Assembly (NCBI GenBank): GCA_002989075.1
Contig: PSQN01000012.1
Coordinates: 1,686,480 to 1,750,479, forward strand
Reading direction: 5' to 3'
DNA: 64,000 nt
Origin: Arthonia radiata
Lineage: Eukaryota; Ascomycota; Arthoniomycetes; Arthoniales; Arthoniaceae
A program made the translations under genes and the position numbers. Below are positions 18,750 through 29,796 of this stretch, piece after piece. The notes below the pieces were generated by a model, which worked only from the letters and a program-made list of their open reading frames with translations, was not told where the DNA came from and did no database searches. Each line of letters opens with the position of its first letter. Position 1 is the first letter of the stretch.

Positions 18750-19299
18750 GCAATATAGTAGGTAACCTTACTATAGTAAATAGTAGGTATAGTAAGGGCT
18801 CTTAAAGGCCGTAGTTACCATATACGGGCCCTAGCCCTACTACGCTTACTATGTGGTAGCTAGATAAGGTAGAAATAAAGCTAGGCGCTAGTAGTAATAC
18901 TAGCAATAAGGGTAGTAAGGGTAGTAAGAGTAGCTAGACGGCTAAATTATTTAAATTAAATACTATAGCCTTTACTACTATATCCTTTTATGTATACTAT
19001 CTACTAAAAGGATATATATTGCCGCTATCGCTATTTTACTAGTATTAGCCTTAAATTAATTCTAATTATCTCTATAATGTAGAAAAATTTATTAAGCGTT
19101 CTAACTTATAACTTAATTCTTTACCTTATATAGAGTTATCTTCTATAGCTAAAGCCTATAATAATAGAAAGTAACTTAATATACTCTTATTACTACTAAA
19201 TATAAGTAGGCTAACTAAGAAGCAATTAGATGTACTATTAATAGTATTAAAGAATAGTAAAAGGATATAAAAGACGTTAGTATCTAGTATAGCTCTTTC
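18750..19299. other. AT-rich sequence left of the hAT relic
   Basis: TA-rich sequence with several direct GTAGTAA-type runs near 18,895-18,930. It may be the 5' part of the hAT element or an older insertion. Nothing specific is recognised. Confidence 0.35.
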
Positions 19300-21778
19300 T
19301 ATTAATAATCCTACTAATGTTACTATAGGCCTATCTCTTACTTCTTCTTTTTATACTTTTAATAAGTTTATTAAGGATAGTAATCTACGTTCTATACCGT
19401 TCTAGTATAAGAACAATTAGTATTAAAAAGCTAGTAATCTAGCTATAGTATACTATAGAAGATTAATATTACTAGTATAGTCTATTAGTAAGAAGGTAAT
19501 TAAGTATAAGAATAGCTAGTAGTACTACTTCTACTATAAGTATAAGAAGCTAGAGTAGCAATAGTAGCTACTTATTATTAATAGTATATATAGTAGCTTA
19601 TACTGTATAGAAGCTTATTATAATATTAATAGTAAGGGTAATCTAAGTAATTCTAGTAAAGCTTACTAATAAAAAGCCTTCTAAAAGCTAGCTATACTTA
19701 CTAAGATAATTCTTTATAATATACTTCTATACTTTAAGCTACTTGTTATATAGTAGATTATAATATACTATATATTCTTTATAATAATAGAGAATAACTA
19801 CTTCTATTAATTAGTTAGTCTTTTATCTTTTAAACTAGCTATCTTTCTTCTAAAGGCTAGAAAAATAGTATATAGCTAGATATTTAAATAATTTAAGATA
19901 GAGAAGCTAATCTAAAAGATAGAGTTCTCTATAGAAGATAGTAATTCTATTAGAAGTAGAAGTAGAATAGAAGTAGAACAGAAGTGAAAGAGAATTAAAA
20001 TAACTCTTTTTCTATTAGGTTAATAACTTTTACTTTTACTTCTAACTAAATAGAAGTAGAATAGAAGCTAGATACTAACTTCTATTCTCTTCTATAGAGA
20101 ACCCTACTAAAAGATAATAATATTAGGCGCTAAAATAGATATTTACCTCTGTTTTAATCTTTAAACATTACTAGTATAGATACTAATTATTACTATAGTA
20201 GCGTACTTTATTAACTAGTATAGTATTTACTAGATATCTTTAATTACGCTATAGAAGATCTTTAGTAATTATACTAGTAAGAATATTATAGCTTCTATTC
20301 TTAGTATTATTAGAAGCTAAGATATTAATAGCTATATTAGCTACTTTATTACTAATAATACTAAGTTAAATAATAAGATAATTAATCTAGTTTTCTAGTA
20401 GTTATATTTTAATATATTACTTAAGTACTAATAGTATTAGTATATCTACTATCTTATTATCTTATATACTTATTAAAATTACTAGTATAGATTTTTATTT
20501 ATAGTAAGAATATTAATAAGATTCTTAACAATATTACTATTACTAACTAAAAATAGAATCTAAAGCTTCTAACGTAGGCTTAGTTATAGTAGAGGCTTCT
20601 AAAGCGTCTATATAGTCTAGTAAAGTATATAAGAGCTTCTCTTTAGTATTACTAGTAGTTCTAGAGTATCTATATTATAGATAATAATCTATTAATAGTA
20701 AAGTTTAATAGATTAATAGTAAGTCTTTTTAGTAGTATTTTTAGTTTAGTAGATAAAGCTAGATAAGGATACCTACTTTACTTAAATTTTACTTGTATAT
20801 ACCTAATTAGGCAACCTTATATTATCTCTTAGTATCTTTTAACTTTATATCTTATCTTCTATACTACCTATATCATTATTAATTATAATTTAATTACTAA
20901 CTTTTAAATAGCTTCTACTAGCTAATATAATATACTAGAATAGCTACTATACTACTCTTAGTTATATAATTAACTTATAGTCTAAAATTAAACAATACTA
21001 TATTAAATTTACTAATAAAGATCTTTAAGACTATATTCTCTAACTCTTATACTAAATTGTAATTAAAAGGCTCTATACTATACTCTATATCTTCTATAAG
21101 ATAATAAAGCTTAGTAAGATAAGATACAACTATCTAGAAATATAGCTTTTCTATATAAATTAGATACTTAATAAGCTTTAGGTAATATAAGAAGAATTTA
21201 TAGTATATATTTAAAAATATAAGAGATAGGTAAAAGAGTATTAATAGCTTAAATAATAAACGCTATATAGCGGTAGTATAGAAGTATTAGAATACCTATT
21301 ATAATAAGATTAATAAGTTACTAGTATACTATACTAGTTATATATTCTATTCTTAGTATAGATAGAAGTAGCTAAGCCTTAAGTAGGCTAGTAAGAAAGA
21401 GCTATTGTAGTATTATCTCTATTATAATAAAGTTAATATAGTATAAAAAGAGAAGTATAAGGGCTATATAGTGGCTATTACTAATAAAGCTACTAATTAT
21501 AATACTTAGATAGAGATATAGAAGAATTCTTATAATATTAATAATAAGTTTTATTATATATAATATTAAAATAATCTTATTAACTATATAGAGAAATAAT
21601 AGAATTCTAAAGCTATAGAATAACTATTTAGAAAGCTAGAACTACTATTTAAGTTAGTTAAAACTACTTATTAAGTCTTTATCTTTATTTAAATAACTAA
21701 AAGGTAGTATTAATAGAAGATAAACTAAAAGATAATATATAGTAAAGAATAGTCTTTTTAATATAGTAAGTATATTAA
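19300..21778 (+). pseudogene. hAT-superfamily transposase relic
   Basis: Read through its stops, the plus strand shows three hAT landmarks. Near 19,490-19,620 there is a BED-type zinc-finger pattern in which Cys and His positions have become Tyr (TGY to TAY and CAY to TAY). Near 19,680-19,900 lies a helical block ending in the LLKARKIVYS-type step that precedes the transposase core. Near 20,270-20,380 the core reads SILSIIRS, then ISYFITNNTKLNN, matching the conserved Gly-x-Phe-x-x-x-Asp-Asn-Ala-x-x-Asn-Asp region around the second catalytic Asp, with Asp changed to Asn. The gene is interrupted by a MITE at 19,920 and truncated or split by the gypsy insertion at 21,779. The left limit is approximate and the element's own terminal repeats were not found. 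Confidence 0.55.
19920..20106. mobile_element. 187 bp hAT-type MITE inserted in the hAT relic
   Basis: Both ends carry a 19 bp terminal inverted repeat, TAGRGTTCTCTATAGAAGA, with one G/A mismatch of the RIP type. It is flanked by an identical 8 bp direct duplication, CTAAAAGA (19,912-19,919 and 20,107-20,114). Eight-base duplications and ends beginning YARNG are the hAT signature, so this is a non-autonomous hAT element. The interior is purine-biased (repeats of AGAAGTAGAA) without coding capacity. Confidence 0.75.
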
Positions 21779-21974
21779 TGTAATGCATAGACGTCTCGAT
21801 AGCGAATTAAGACAGAATGTTGCCTATTTGGGAAGGCTGCGATCCTGGGAGGATATCTTTCCTCTAGTAGACGCATCCCTTTCTAGTCTCCTTAATAATT
21901 AGCTTAAACACTAGTAGAGCCTATTTAGGCCCTTTTTGCTATCTAACTGCTTCCTGCTCTATACCTAAATTACA
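21779..21974 (+). repeat. Gypsy-1 5' LTR
   Basis: 196 bp, starting TGTAATGCATAG and ending TTACA. It matches 29,596-29,791 and 61,647-61,842, mostly differing by C/T and G/A transitions. Confidence 0.85.
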
Positions 21975-22379
21975 TTCTAATTATTTTAAACCTACAAGGG
22001 GGGCGGCTGGCAGTTAGGTACCTTATCGACGTCGCTTAGAGGTCAACCCGGCATAATTAAGTATAGCCAAGACTCCGTATATACGTTAAAATAAATAATA
22101 TTAAAATTAATTGATGGCTGGTGCTAGCAAGTACCGTATTTGAAGAGAACGAGTAAGGAACTAAGCACGCGACGGTAGTCGCTTTATATCCGCCGCACAA
22201 GTAGAATACAGAGCGTAGTAAAATATAGTTAACGCTAAAGAAGACTAGAACCCTTATATAAAATCTAGCAACGACAATAAGCAAGAAGGCTTATAAGCCG
22301 GCGAATAGACGCTAAGCAGATCGCGAACTAAGAAGGACGATAGTCTAAATCAAAACAATAACAACGACGAAGGGGCTTA

Positions 22380-23460
22380 CTAAGGCTCTAACCGCGAAGA
22401 ATCCCTCTTTAGCGTCTTTTTAAGCGTTAAGGTATAAAAGCTAAAACAAGAACTACTAGTATAGCAGTAGCAGCACACTATTAAGAAGCTCAAGCTCGAA
22501 AAGCGAATACTCGAAGTTAAGCTCTAGTCCGCCCGCAATTTAGAAGCTAATAGCAAGCGGCTATAAAGCGATTTAAGCCTTTAAAGCTAAATTAACAAGC
22601 TTCTTAAGAAAGAGGCGCTTAAGCTTAAAAAAGCTATAAACTCTATAAGCACTTAATAGACTTAGACTATTAAGAAAAGATTTTAGATAGCTAACGTCTT
22701 AAACCTCGACAACGTTTATATTATTATCTAGTACGTTTAGAGACTCCCTAGAGACTTAGCGGATAGATAGCGAACTTACACTAAAAAGAATAAAGAGAAG
22801 ACGTTGCTCTACGTATAAGCGTACTTTAAAAGATAGGTAATAGAATATATTATCGATCTAGCTACAGCTACTATAGCTAACATAGAAAAGTTCTTTACGT
22901 CGACATAGAGTTTAACGCAGAAGCTTAAGGACTTCCTAAGCTTTCTATAGAACGAAGAAACTAAGTTGCTAGATAGCAAGATACCGGACCCGAATCGGGC
23001 TGTATTCTACTACATACGCTTACCTTTATAAATTAAGGCGAAGTTAATTAAGCAAGGTCTCTTAGAAAACCTGCTTAAAGACACAAACGAGCTTCTAAAG
23101 AAAGTTTGTTAATATATAAATATTAATCGTAGTGTATCGCGGGACGCCCGCAACACTAATATAAACTAAGATCGCTTCGGTGATAGATTAGGTACAAACT
23201 ATAATAGTTATAACGCTAGAGCATCTCTACAGGAGTTAGACCGCGAACGAGGCGGTTTATACTAAGAATAAGGCAACTTACCGGTCTAATAAAGAGATAA
23301 TAGCTCTACCGTATAAGGGCAACTAGGGTCGATATATAGTAAGGCAAATATTATCTACTTTACGTACAATTAAAAAGGGCATTATGCTACTAAATGTACT
23401 ACGCCCCAAACTAGTGTTAATTTAACGCTAGTTAAGTAAGAAAACGACAGGCCTCGAGGG
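22380..23460 (+). pseudogene. Gypsy-1 gag relic
   Basis: The region opens with a Lys/Glu-rich coiled-coil-like stretch (about 22,430-22,640). A helical capsid-like segment follows (about 22,860-23,130), and a zinc knuckle near 23,359-23,400 still reads GHYATKC, while its first two Cys codons have become TAC (Tyr), the TpG to TpA effect. Its frame differs from the downstream pol frame in the sense of a -1 shift, as is usual for gag-pol junctions. Confidence 0.65.
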
Positions 23461-23499
23461 TAAGCCTCGCGTCTCTAAAGCTTAGAACTGTTAATTAAC

Positions 23500-26400
23500 G
23501 GCAAGGATAAATTAAAGTCTCGGTACAGCTAGGTAGGTCGCCGCAAGAGGTTCTCGCGCTAGTAGATTTTAGTGCAAAGATTAACCTTATTAATTATCGT
23601 ATTGTGCTTAAAAGAGGATAGCAAAAATTGTATAGAGTAAAGCTCTTATATATCAAATTCCTTAATAAAAATAAGCTACAGCTCTATAGCGCTTATAACG
23701 TAAACGTAACCGTAAGAGACGTATATAGGGAGGAACGGTATTACCAACTCTATCTATATTCAGCTAACTTTATAGGATACAGTCTCGTCTTAGGATACCT
23801 ATAACTTAGGTAAGTTGAGCTTTAAATTAGCTAGGCGATAAGAACAATTGCTTAGGGAAACCTCTCTACGCCCGAAGAACGGGTAGTAGAAGCTAAATCT
23901 GTTAAGATCGTTAATAAAGACATAATTTTAGTATATTTATAAAGAGACGAACAGTACTACTCCGCAATCCTATAGATAGAAGCAGATAAACGTTATAAGT
24001 ATTAAATAGCGGTTCTATTAGACGTTAGTTCGCCGCTAGACTAGACCCCGAATAGCAAGCCTAAGAAAGTAGAGAAGCGAGATAAGCTTTCTTCTTAGTA
24101 CATTAAATATAAAGATATCTTTTCTAAAGAACTATCGAGTAAGCTTATACCGCTTAGTAAGCATACTTATAAGATTAAGCTTAAGAATAGTATAGAACCT
24201 CCGTATAAGCTAATCTACCCTACATCGCAGGATAAGTTAAAGACGCTCCGAAAGTATCTAAATACTATAATTAAGAAAGAATAAATATAATCCTCTACTA
24301 GTCTAGCGGGTGCCCCAGTTCTGTTCGTACTTAAAGCAGACGGATCGTTGAGACTATATGTTAACTACCGCGGTTTAAACAATATAACTGTAAAGAATCG
24401 CTACGCATTACCGCTAGTCTCTAAAATTTTTAATCGCCTGCAAGGCTCGAAGGTATTTACGAAGCTTAATCTTTATAATGCTTATTACTGTATCTATATT
24501 TATAAAGGGGATAAGTAAAAGACAGCGTTTTGTATCCAATATAGGCACTATAAATACCTAATAATGCGTTTTGGACTAGCAAACGCCTCTACTACGTTCT
24601 AGGTATATATCTATAAAGCTATAGGTAATCTTATTAATACCGTGTATATCGTTTATATAGACAATATCTTAATTTTCTCTAAAGACAAAGAAAGCTATAA
24701 AGGCTATATTAAAGAAGTCCTGCGAAGGCTTTGTAAATAGGATTTATTTGTAAAGCTGTTTAAGTGTTAATTTTATATTACTAAGGTTTCTTTCCTAGGG
24801 TTCACCGTAAGAGTCGATAGTGTCGAAATAGACCCAGAAAGGGTGTAAACTATAGCCGAATAGCTAGTCTCTACTATCGTAAAGCAGATTCTATCCTTCC
24901 TAGGATTTATAAACTTCTACCGGCGATTTATCTATAGATTTAGCCGCATCGTAGTGCCAATAAACGTACTAACGAAAGACATTAAGTTTGTCTAAAGTAA
25001 AGCCTAACAAGAAGCTTTTAAAGCGCTAAAGCAAGCCTTTATAAATATACTAGTGCTAACGTACTTTAACTCGGTACTGTCGATCGTTTTAATAACTAAC
25101 GCATTAGACTTTATAATAGTAGGTATCTTACTTTAGCTAAGGAAAGATAGTCGATTACTATTGCCGTTAAATATTAACTTAGGCTTATCTATACTAGATA
25201 TAGCAAACACCGCCCAAACTAGTACTAATAATAAGGTAGATATATACTTATATTCGGTAGCATTCTTTTTAAAGAAATTTATAGACGCTAAGCTAAGATA
25301 TAATACCTATAATAAAGAGCTTATAGCAATATAGACTAGCTTTAAGCACTAGCGTTATTACCTTATTAATGTATAGCACTTAGTAAAGGTTGTAACAGAC
25401 TACAATAATCTACAATATTTTATAACAACGAAAGTATTGTCTTGCCGACAAGCGCGCTAGGTAGAAGACCTATTAGCATTTAACTTTAAAATACTATACC
25501 GTACAGGTAGCAAGAACCTAGTAGACGCGCCGTTGTACCGTCTAGATTACAAGAATTTACGTAGAGTAAAGGAAGACAACGCTAATAAGATATTACCGAG
25601 CCTATAGTAAAAGCTTAGGAAAGGTACTGCTTTGCCTAGTGCTAGGAAAGAGCCCTCTAGCCTAAAAGAAGGTATAATTACTGTCTTAATTATATTGCTT
25701 AAAAATTAGTTTAAACACTATTAGTGGTTTAGCTACTAATCTAAAACTCTAGACGCGACTATAGCCTAAATCGAGGGTAGATTAGAGTTAAATATAGACC
25801 TTATATAGAACGTCTAGGAGCGAGAAACGCGTTCGTCTTTCTCTACTAATATAGAGCCTTTTTCGGTAGCTCTCGTATTACGAGTTAAGATAGTTGCAGC
25901 TACCGCTCTCGAAACAGCTTACAATAATACTTCTTGGAGTCTTGCGACCCTAATTCTCGAAGCTCAGCAGAGAAACGCCTTTATAAAGCAGAAAGTATTG
26001 GAGTTAAAATTATTAGCTAAGACTAAAGGTTAGTAGAGTAATAAAACGGTAACAGATCGCCGTTAAGCTGGTATAAGAAAGCGCCGTACAAGTTAAATCG
26101 ACTTAGATACCCTAATAGAGCCTAACTCGGACTCTAAGTCTCTAAAGCATACAGAATAGTTAGTCGATAGCTACAGGTTGTTGCGCTAAGGTAGTAAAAT
26201 CTAGATACTAGAATACTCTGCGTTAAAGCTTAAAATTACAAGCAAAAATTATAATAATAAGCTTACTGACTACTTTAAGGTTAAAAAGACTCTTAAAATT
26301 CTAAAACGTAAATATACGTAAAAAAAGATAGTAACGTATATTAAAAACTTTATTGCTAAATACAATATATACTAACAGACAGTCGTAAAGAGGTATAAGC

Positions 26401-27600
26401 TATACAGCGAAATAACAGCGATGCCGGTTTCAATTAGCTTCTTTAAGGACCTATCCTTAGACTTTATTGTTAAACTACTGATAGTTCTTTTAAAGAACGG
26501 AGACATTGTTAATTTAATTCTTATAGTTGTAAACCGCTTCTCTAAGTTTATAACCTATATTCTAGTTAATAAAACTATAGATGCTATAGAGCTAGTAGAA
26601 GTGCTTTACAAACACTAGGCGAAAACGTCGGGATTTCTAAGGAGCCTCTTATTTGATAGAGGATCTATATTTACTAGCTTATATTAGAGCACCTTTTACT
26701 AGCATTTAGCTGTAAAACAAAGGTTAAGTATAGTATTTTACCCTTAAACTAATAGCTAAACCGAGCGCTAGAACCAGGAGCTTAAAAACTACCTACGTAT
26801 TTATATCTCTTAGGATTAAGATAATTAGTATAAGTATCTAAAAGAAGCTGCTTTTGCGTACAATTTAAAAGTTTATTTATCGACGAAAATTTTGCCGATT
26901 GAATGTACGTTCGGTTGCGTTACAGACGTACTAGACGGCGCGCTACCGCTAGATCAGCACTATACTGTAGTTAAGCTAAATAACCCTCCTATCGGTAAGG
27001 ATACCTCCCGTTAAGGGGAAAGGTAGTCTAAACTAGAACATTCTATAGCAGTTAAGTATATAGAAGAACGCCTTCTCTGCTAACAAGAAATAAAGTAGCA
27101 GCTAGAGAAAGCTTAGCGTCTACAGACAGAATAGTATAACACTAAGTACACACTAAAACACTATATAGTAGGTAACTTAGTGCTACTGTCGTTAAAGAAC
27201 CTTAAGACAAAGAGGTTAATAAAGAAGCTCGACGATCGAAGCTTAGGACTATTTAGAATCCTTAAGAAAGTAGGTAAATAAGCTTACTAGCTAGCACTAC
27301 TAGACTCCTACCGCATCTACTCTGTCTTCTATATATCCTTACTAGAGCTATATTGCCGTTAGCCCGATACAGAACCGCCTGGTCTAGTCGAAGTCGATAG
27401 TAATAAAAAATAGCTTGTTAAGGCAATCCGCTTTAAGGTTAAGAATAAAGACTAGTATTGGACTAAGTAGCAGGGGTAGTTAAAAGTAAATAACACGATA
27501 GAGCCGCGGGCACATCTTAAAGACTCTAACGCCCTTAAAAAATTTAAGAAGCGTAAAGACGCTAAGCCGAGAGGCAAGCGTCTAAGACAAACTAAGCAAC
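23500..27600 (+). pseudogene. Gypsy-1 pol relic (PR-RT-RH-INT-chromodomain)
   Basis: The protease active-site block reads VDFSAKINLI near 23,560. Reverse transcriptase spans about 24,180-24,780 with VNYRGLNNIT at 24,360 and a catalytic loop YIDNILIFS near 24,650, where the second Asp is now Asn. RNase H follows (about 24,990-25,520). The integrase catalytic region runs 26,430-26,900, including SLDFIV and FDRGSIFTS. All these share one frame. A chromodomain-like tail (YWTKW, then IEPRAHL) lies at 27,410-27,560, but its second half is shifted by one base near 27,480, so an indel exists there as well as the nonsense changes. Most stops inside the domains are TAG at expected Gln or Trp. Confidence 0.8.
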
Positions 27601-27859
27601 GTAGATAAAAAAGGGCTACAAGCCTATGCAATTAGTTTACAATATAACGCCAAAAAGAAGACAGATTACCTAAAGTACAGTTCTAAACATAGAATTAGTA
27701 TAGTATTAAACTTTAAGACTATTTATATATAATTATAAAGCTTAAGCTATAAGAAAGCTAAAATAAGACTTGTATAGAGAGAAAATATAGAATTATTCTA
27801 ATAGGCCAAGGAAAACTACTTATATAAACTAAAACCCTAGCCGAATAAAAAGCAGAAAA

Positions 27860-29200
27860 CTACAAGAAGACTACTTAAACTAGCGCCGAAGTTAGTACGG
27901 ATCGGCGGTATAATACTACTTAACCTAGCTGCGACTACCGTCGACGCGGTTCTAAATCTAATTAACTAGATCTACTATAGCTAGCTCGTAAGAAGCCTTA
28001 TTCGTAGGCAGCTAAGGGCCGTACAACTCTATACTAGAATCGAAGCTTTAGCGTAGCGCCTTAATACGCTTAAAATCGTTAGTATTGGCCTGCTCAATCG
28101 ACTTAGTGCTTAGACCGCGCTACTAGGCCTACAGCTAAACGTAAAAGGCGCGAAGCAGAGTAAGATAGTCGTCGCAGAAAGACTCTTTGTTATCCTAGAC
28201 GTCCTCGCTAGAGGTTAAGAAGAAGTTAGCGCGCACGAGAAGGTTATAGGCACGTCTTTACCGAGCAGGAACCTAGTATACGTTAATATAGAGTTAATTA
28301 GTATCTAAGATAGAGGGGTATTAGACTTACTATCTTATACTTGTCTCCCGACCTCCTAATACTAGTACAGCGAGTATACTTAGCGTACTGTCTCTTGGGC
28401 TACTTATAGGTCTAGTCCTTATAATACTTAAAATCGGAGTTCGCAGAAGAACTACTACGTACAGCTATGTCGCTAAATAAGACCTTTATGCAACGGCAGT
28501 ATACTAAGACGTAAGCCTCTAGCTGAGGCTAAATTAACGCAGGCACGGCGCAAAAAGCGGGATTCGAGGAGGTAGACCGACGAGACTTTATAGACGACTT
28601 AAGCTTATAAGTAGTACCGCAGTAATAAAGAGAACGGACGATCTTATTATTGTCGGAGTCGTCTTTATAGACGTAACGCTTTTAACGAGCTAGAATACTA
28701 ATATTTAGACTAAGATAAAGCAATAAGAGATAGTAGACTTACAAGGAGTCGTAGAAGTTAGAGATACCCTATCTAGTTTAGAAGAGCGTAAACTAAAAGA
28801 AGCTGTAAATAATTTAGAAATTAGTAAAGCAACCTTAGAAGCTTTCTTCTTATAGACGTTATAAAGAAGAGCTTTAGAATTAACGGCGGCTTTAGGATCC
28901 TTAATACTGCGAGTTAAGCGGCAAGTTGACGCTTTAGAAGAGCTCGCTCTAGTAGCGGGTTTGTTAACAGGGTTGAAACCCGACATAGTAGAGATTATAA
29001 AGGCGAATTAAAGGCAATCTAACACTAGATTAGCTACAAACTTATTACCTAAGAAGAGAAGTAAAGGCCTACTAGAAAAGAGAAGCTTATAGGCTAAGTA
29101 GAAGAGTATAATAATATTAAAGAAAGAAAAAGAAAGTTTAAAAGAGTAAGAGCCTTGTTTTATGCCTATTATTAGGTACTAATAATAAAGCTTCCGCCTA
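27860..29200 (+). pseudogene. Gypsy-1 accessory coding region downstream of pol (unrecognised)
   Basis: Between the chromodomain and the 3' LTR lies about 1.4 kb that reads as protein-like in the plus sense when TAG/TAA are treated as former Gln/Trp codons. An early part contains LNLAATTVDAVLNLIN and RLFVILDVLARG; a later part (about 28,740-29,010) has a charged helix LEERKLKEAVNNLEISKATL and DALEELALVAGLL. It suggests a helical, coiled-coil protein. A 93-codon open frame on the minus strand (28,705-28,986) overlaps the best plus-strand segment. I favour the plus strand because its stops are the ones RIP would create. Confidence 0.45.
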
Positions 29201-29595
29201 CAGGTACTAATATAGGAGCAAAGAAGCCTATTTACGTAGGTTGTTACTGCCTATAGAGGCAATTAATCGGTAAAAGCGTACATAAGAGCATACAAAAGAA
29301 CGCAAAATTAAGTAAAAATAATATATAACCTTACTACCGAGCTTATAACTTAGGCTCGGGAGCTTTAAATTAAAAGTAAAGCTTAGCACTATAACTTAGT
29401 GCTACAGAAAACTAGCACTAAACGACGTGTAGGATAACAGTAAGTAATATTACTCTTTTTCCGACTAAACGTAAACATAAGCTAGCAGGTTTTTAACGAG
29501 GTTGTTGCTCTACGTAAAACAATAAATAAAAGGTACAATAAAGATAGCGGATTGCACCTAGATCGAGGGCAATCCTCCTTAAGGGGGAAGGTAGT

Positions 29596-29791
29596 TATAA
29601 TGTATAAACGTTCTAATAGCGAATTGAAACGGAATGTTGTCTATTTAGAAAGGCTACAATCCTAGAAGAATATCTTTTCTCTAGTAGACGCATCCCTTTC
29701 TAGTCTCCTTAATAATTAGCTTAAATACTAGTAGGGCCTATTTGGGTCCTTTTTGCTACCTAACTGCTTCCTGCCCTACACCCAGATCACA
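29596..29791 (+). repeat. Gypsy-1 3' LTR
   Basis: 196 bp, aligned without gaps to the 5' LTR. Its first dinucleotide is TA instead of TG, a RIP-type change. Confidence 0.85.
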
Positions 29792-29796
29792 ATTAA

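Larger units (their letters stand above)
21779..29791 (+). mobile_element. Gypsy-1: full-length Ty3/gypsy chromovirus, 8,013 bp, RIP-inactivated
   Basis: Two 196 bp LTRs flank the element, and a 5 bp target duplication ATTAA sits on both sides (21,774-21,778 and 29,792-29,796). A purine tract (AAGGGGGAAG) precedes the 3' LTR. The order gag, protease, reverse transcriptase, RNase H, integrase, chromodomain marks a chromovirus. The element inserted into or beside the hAT relic. It also carries about 1.4 kb of extra coding-like sequence between pol and the 3' LTR. Numerous in-frame stops make it defective. A second copy begins at 61,647. Confidence 0.85.

Noticed and set aside
1-18750. Biosynthetic gene cluster around the two regulators
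   Set aside because: No polyketide synthase, peptide synthetase, terpene cyclase, P450 or transporter gene lies in the window.
22057-22284. Minus-strand 75-codon frame in Gypsy-1
   Set aside because: It lies in the leader/gag region and matches no protein; the plus strand carries the element.
28705-28986. Minus-strand 93-codon frame in Gypsy-1 as a real antisense gene
   Set aside because: The plus-strand reading gives a helical protein pattern with stops where RIP would place them; the minus frame is probably open because its codons avoid TA-type stops by chance.
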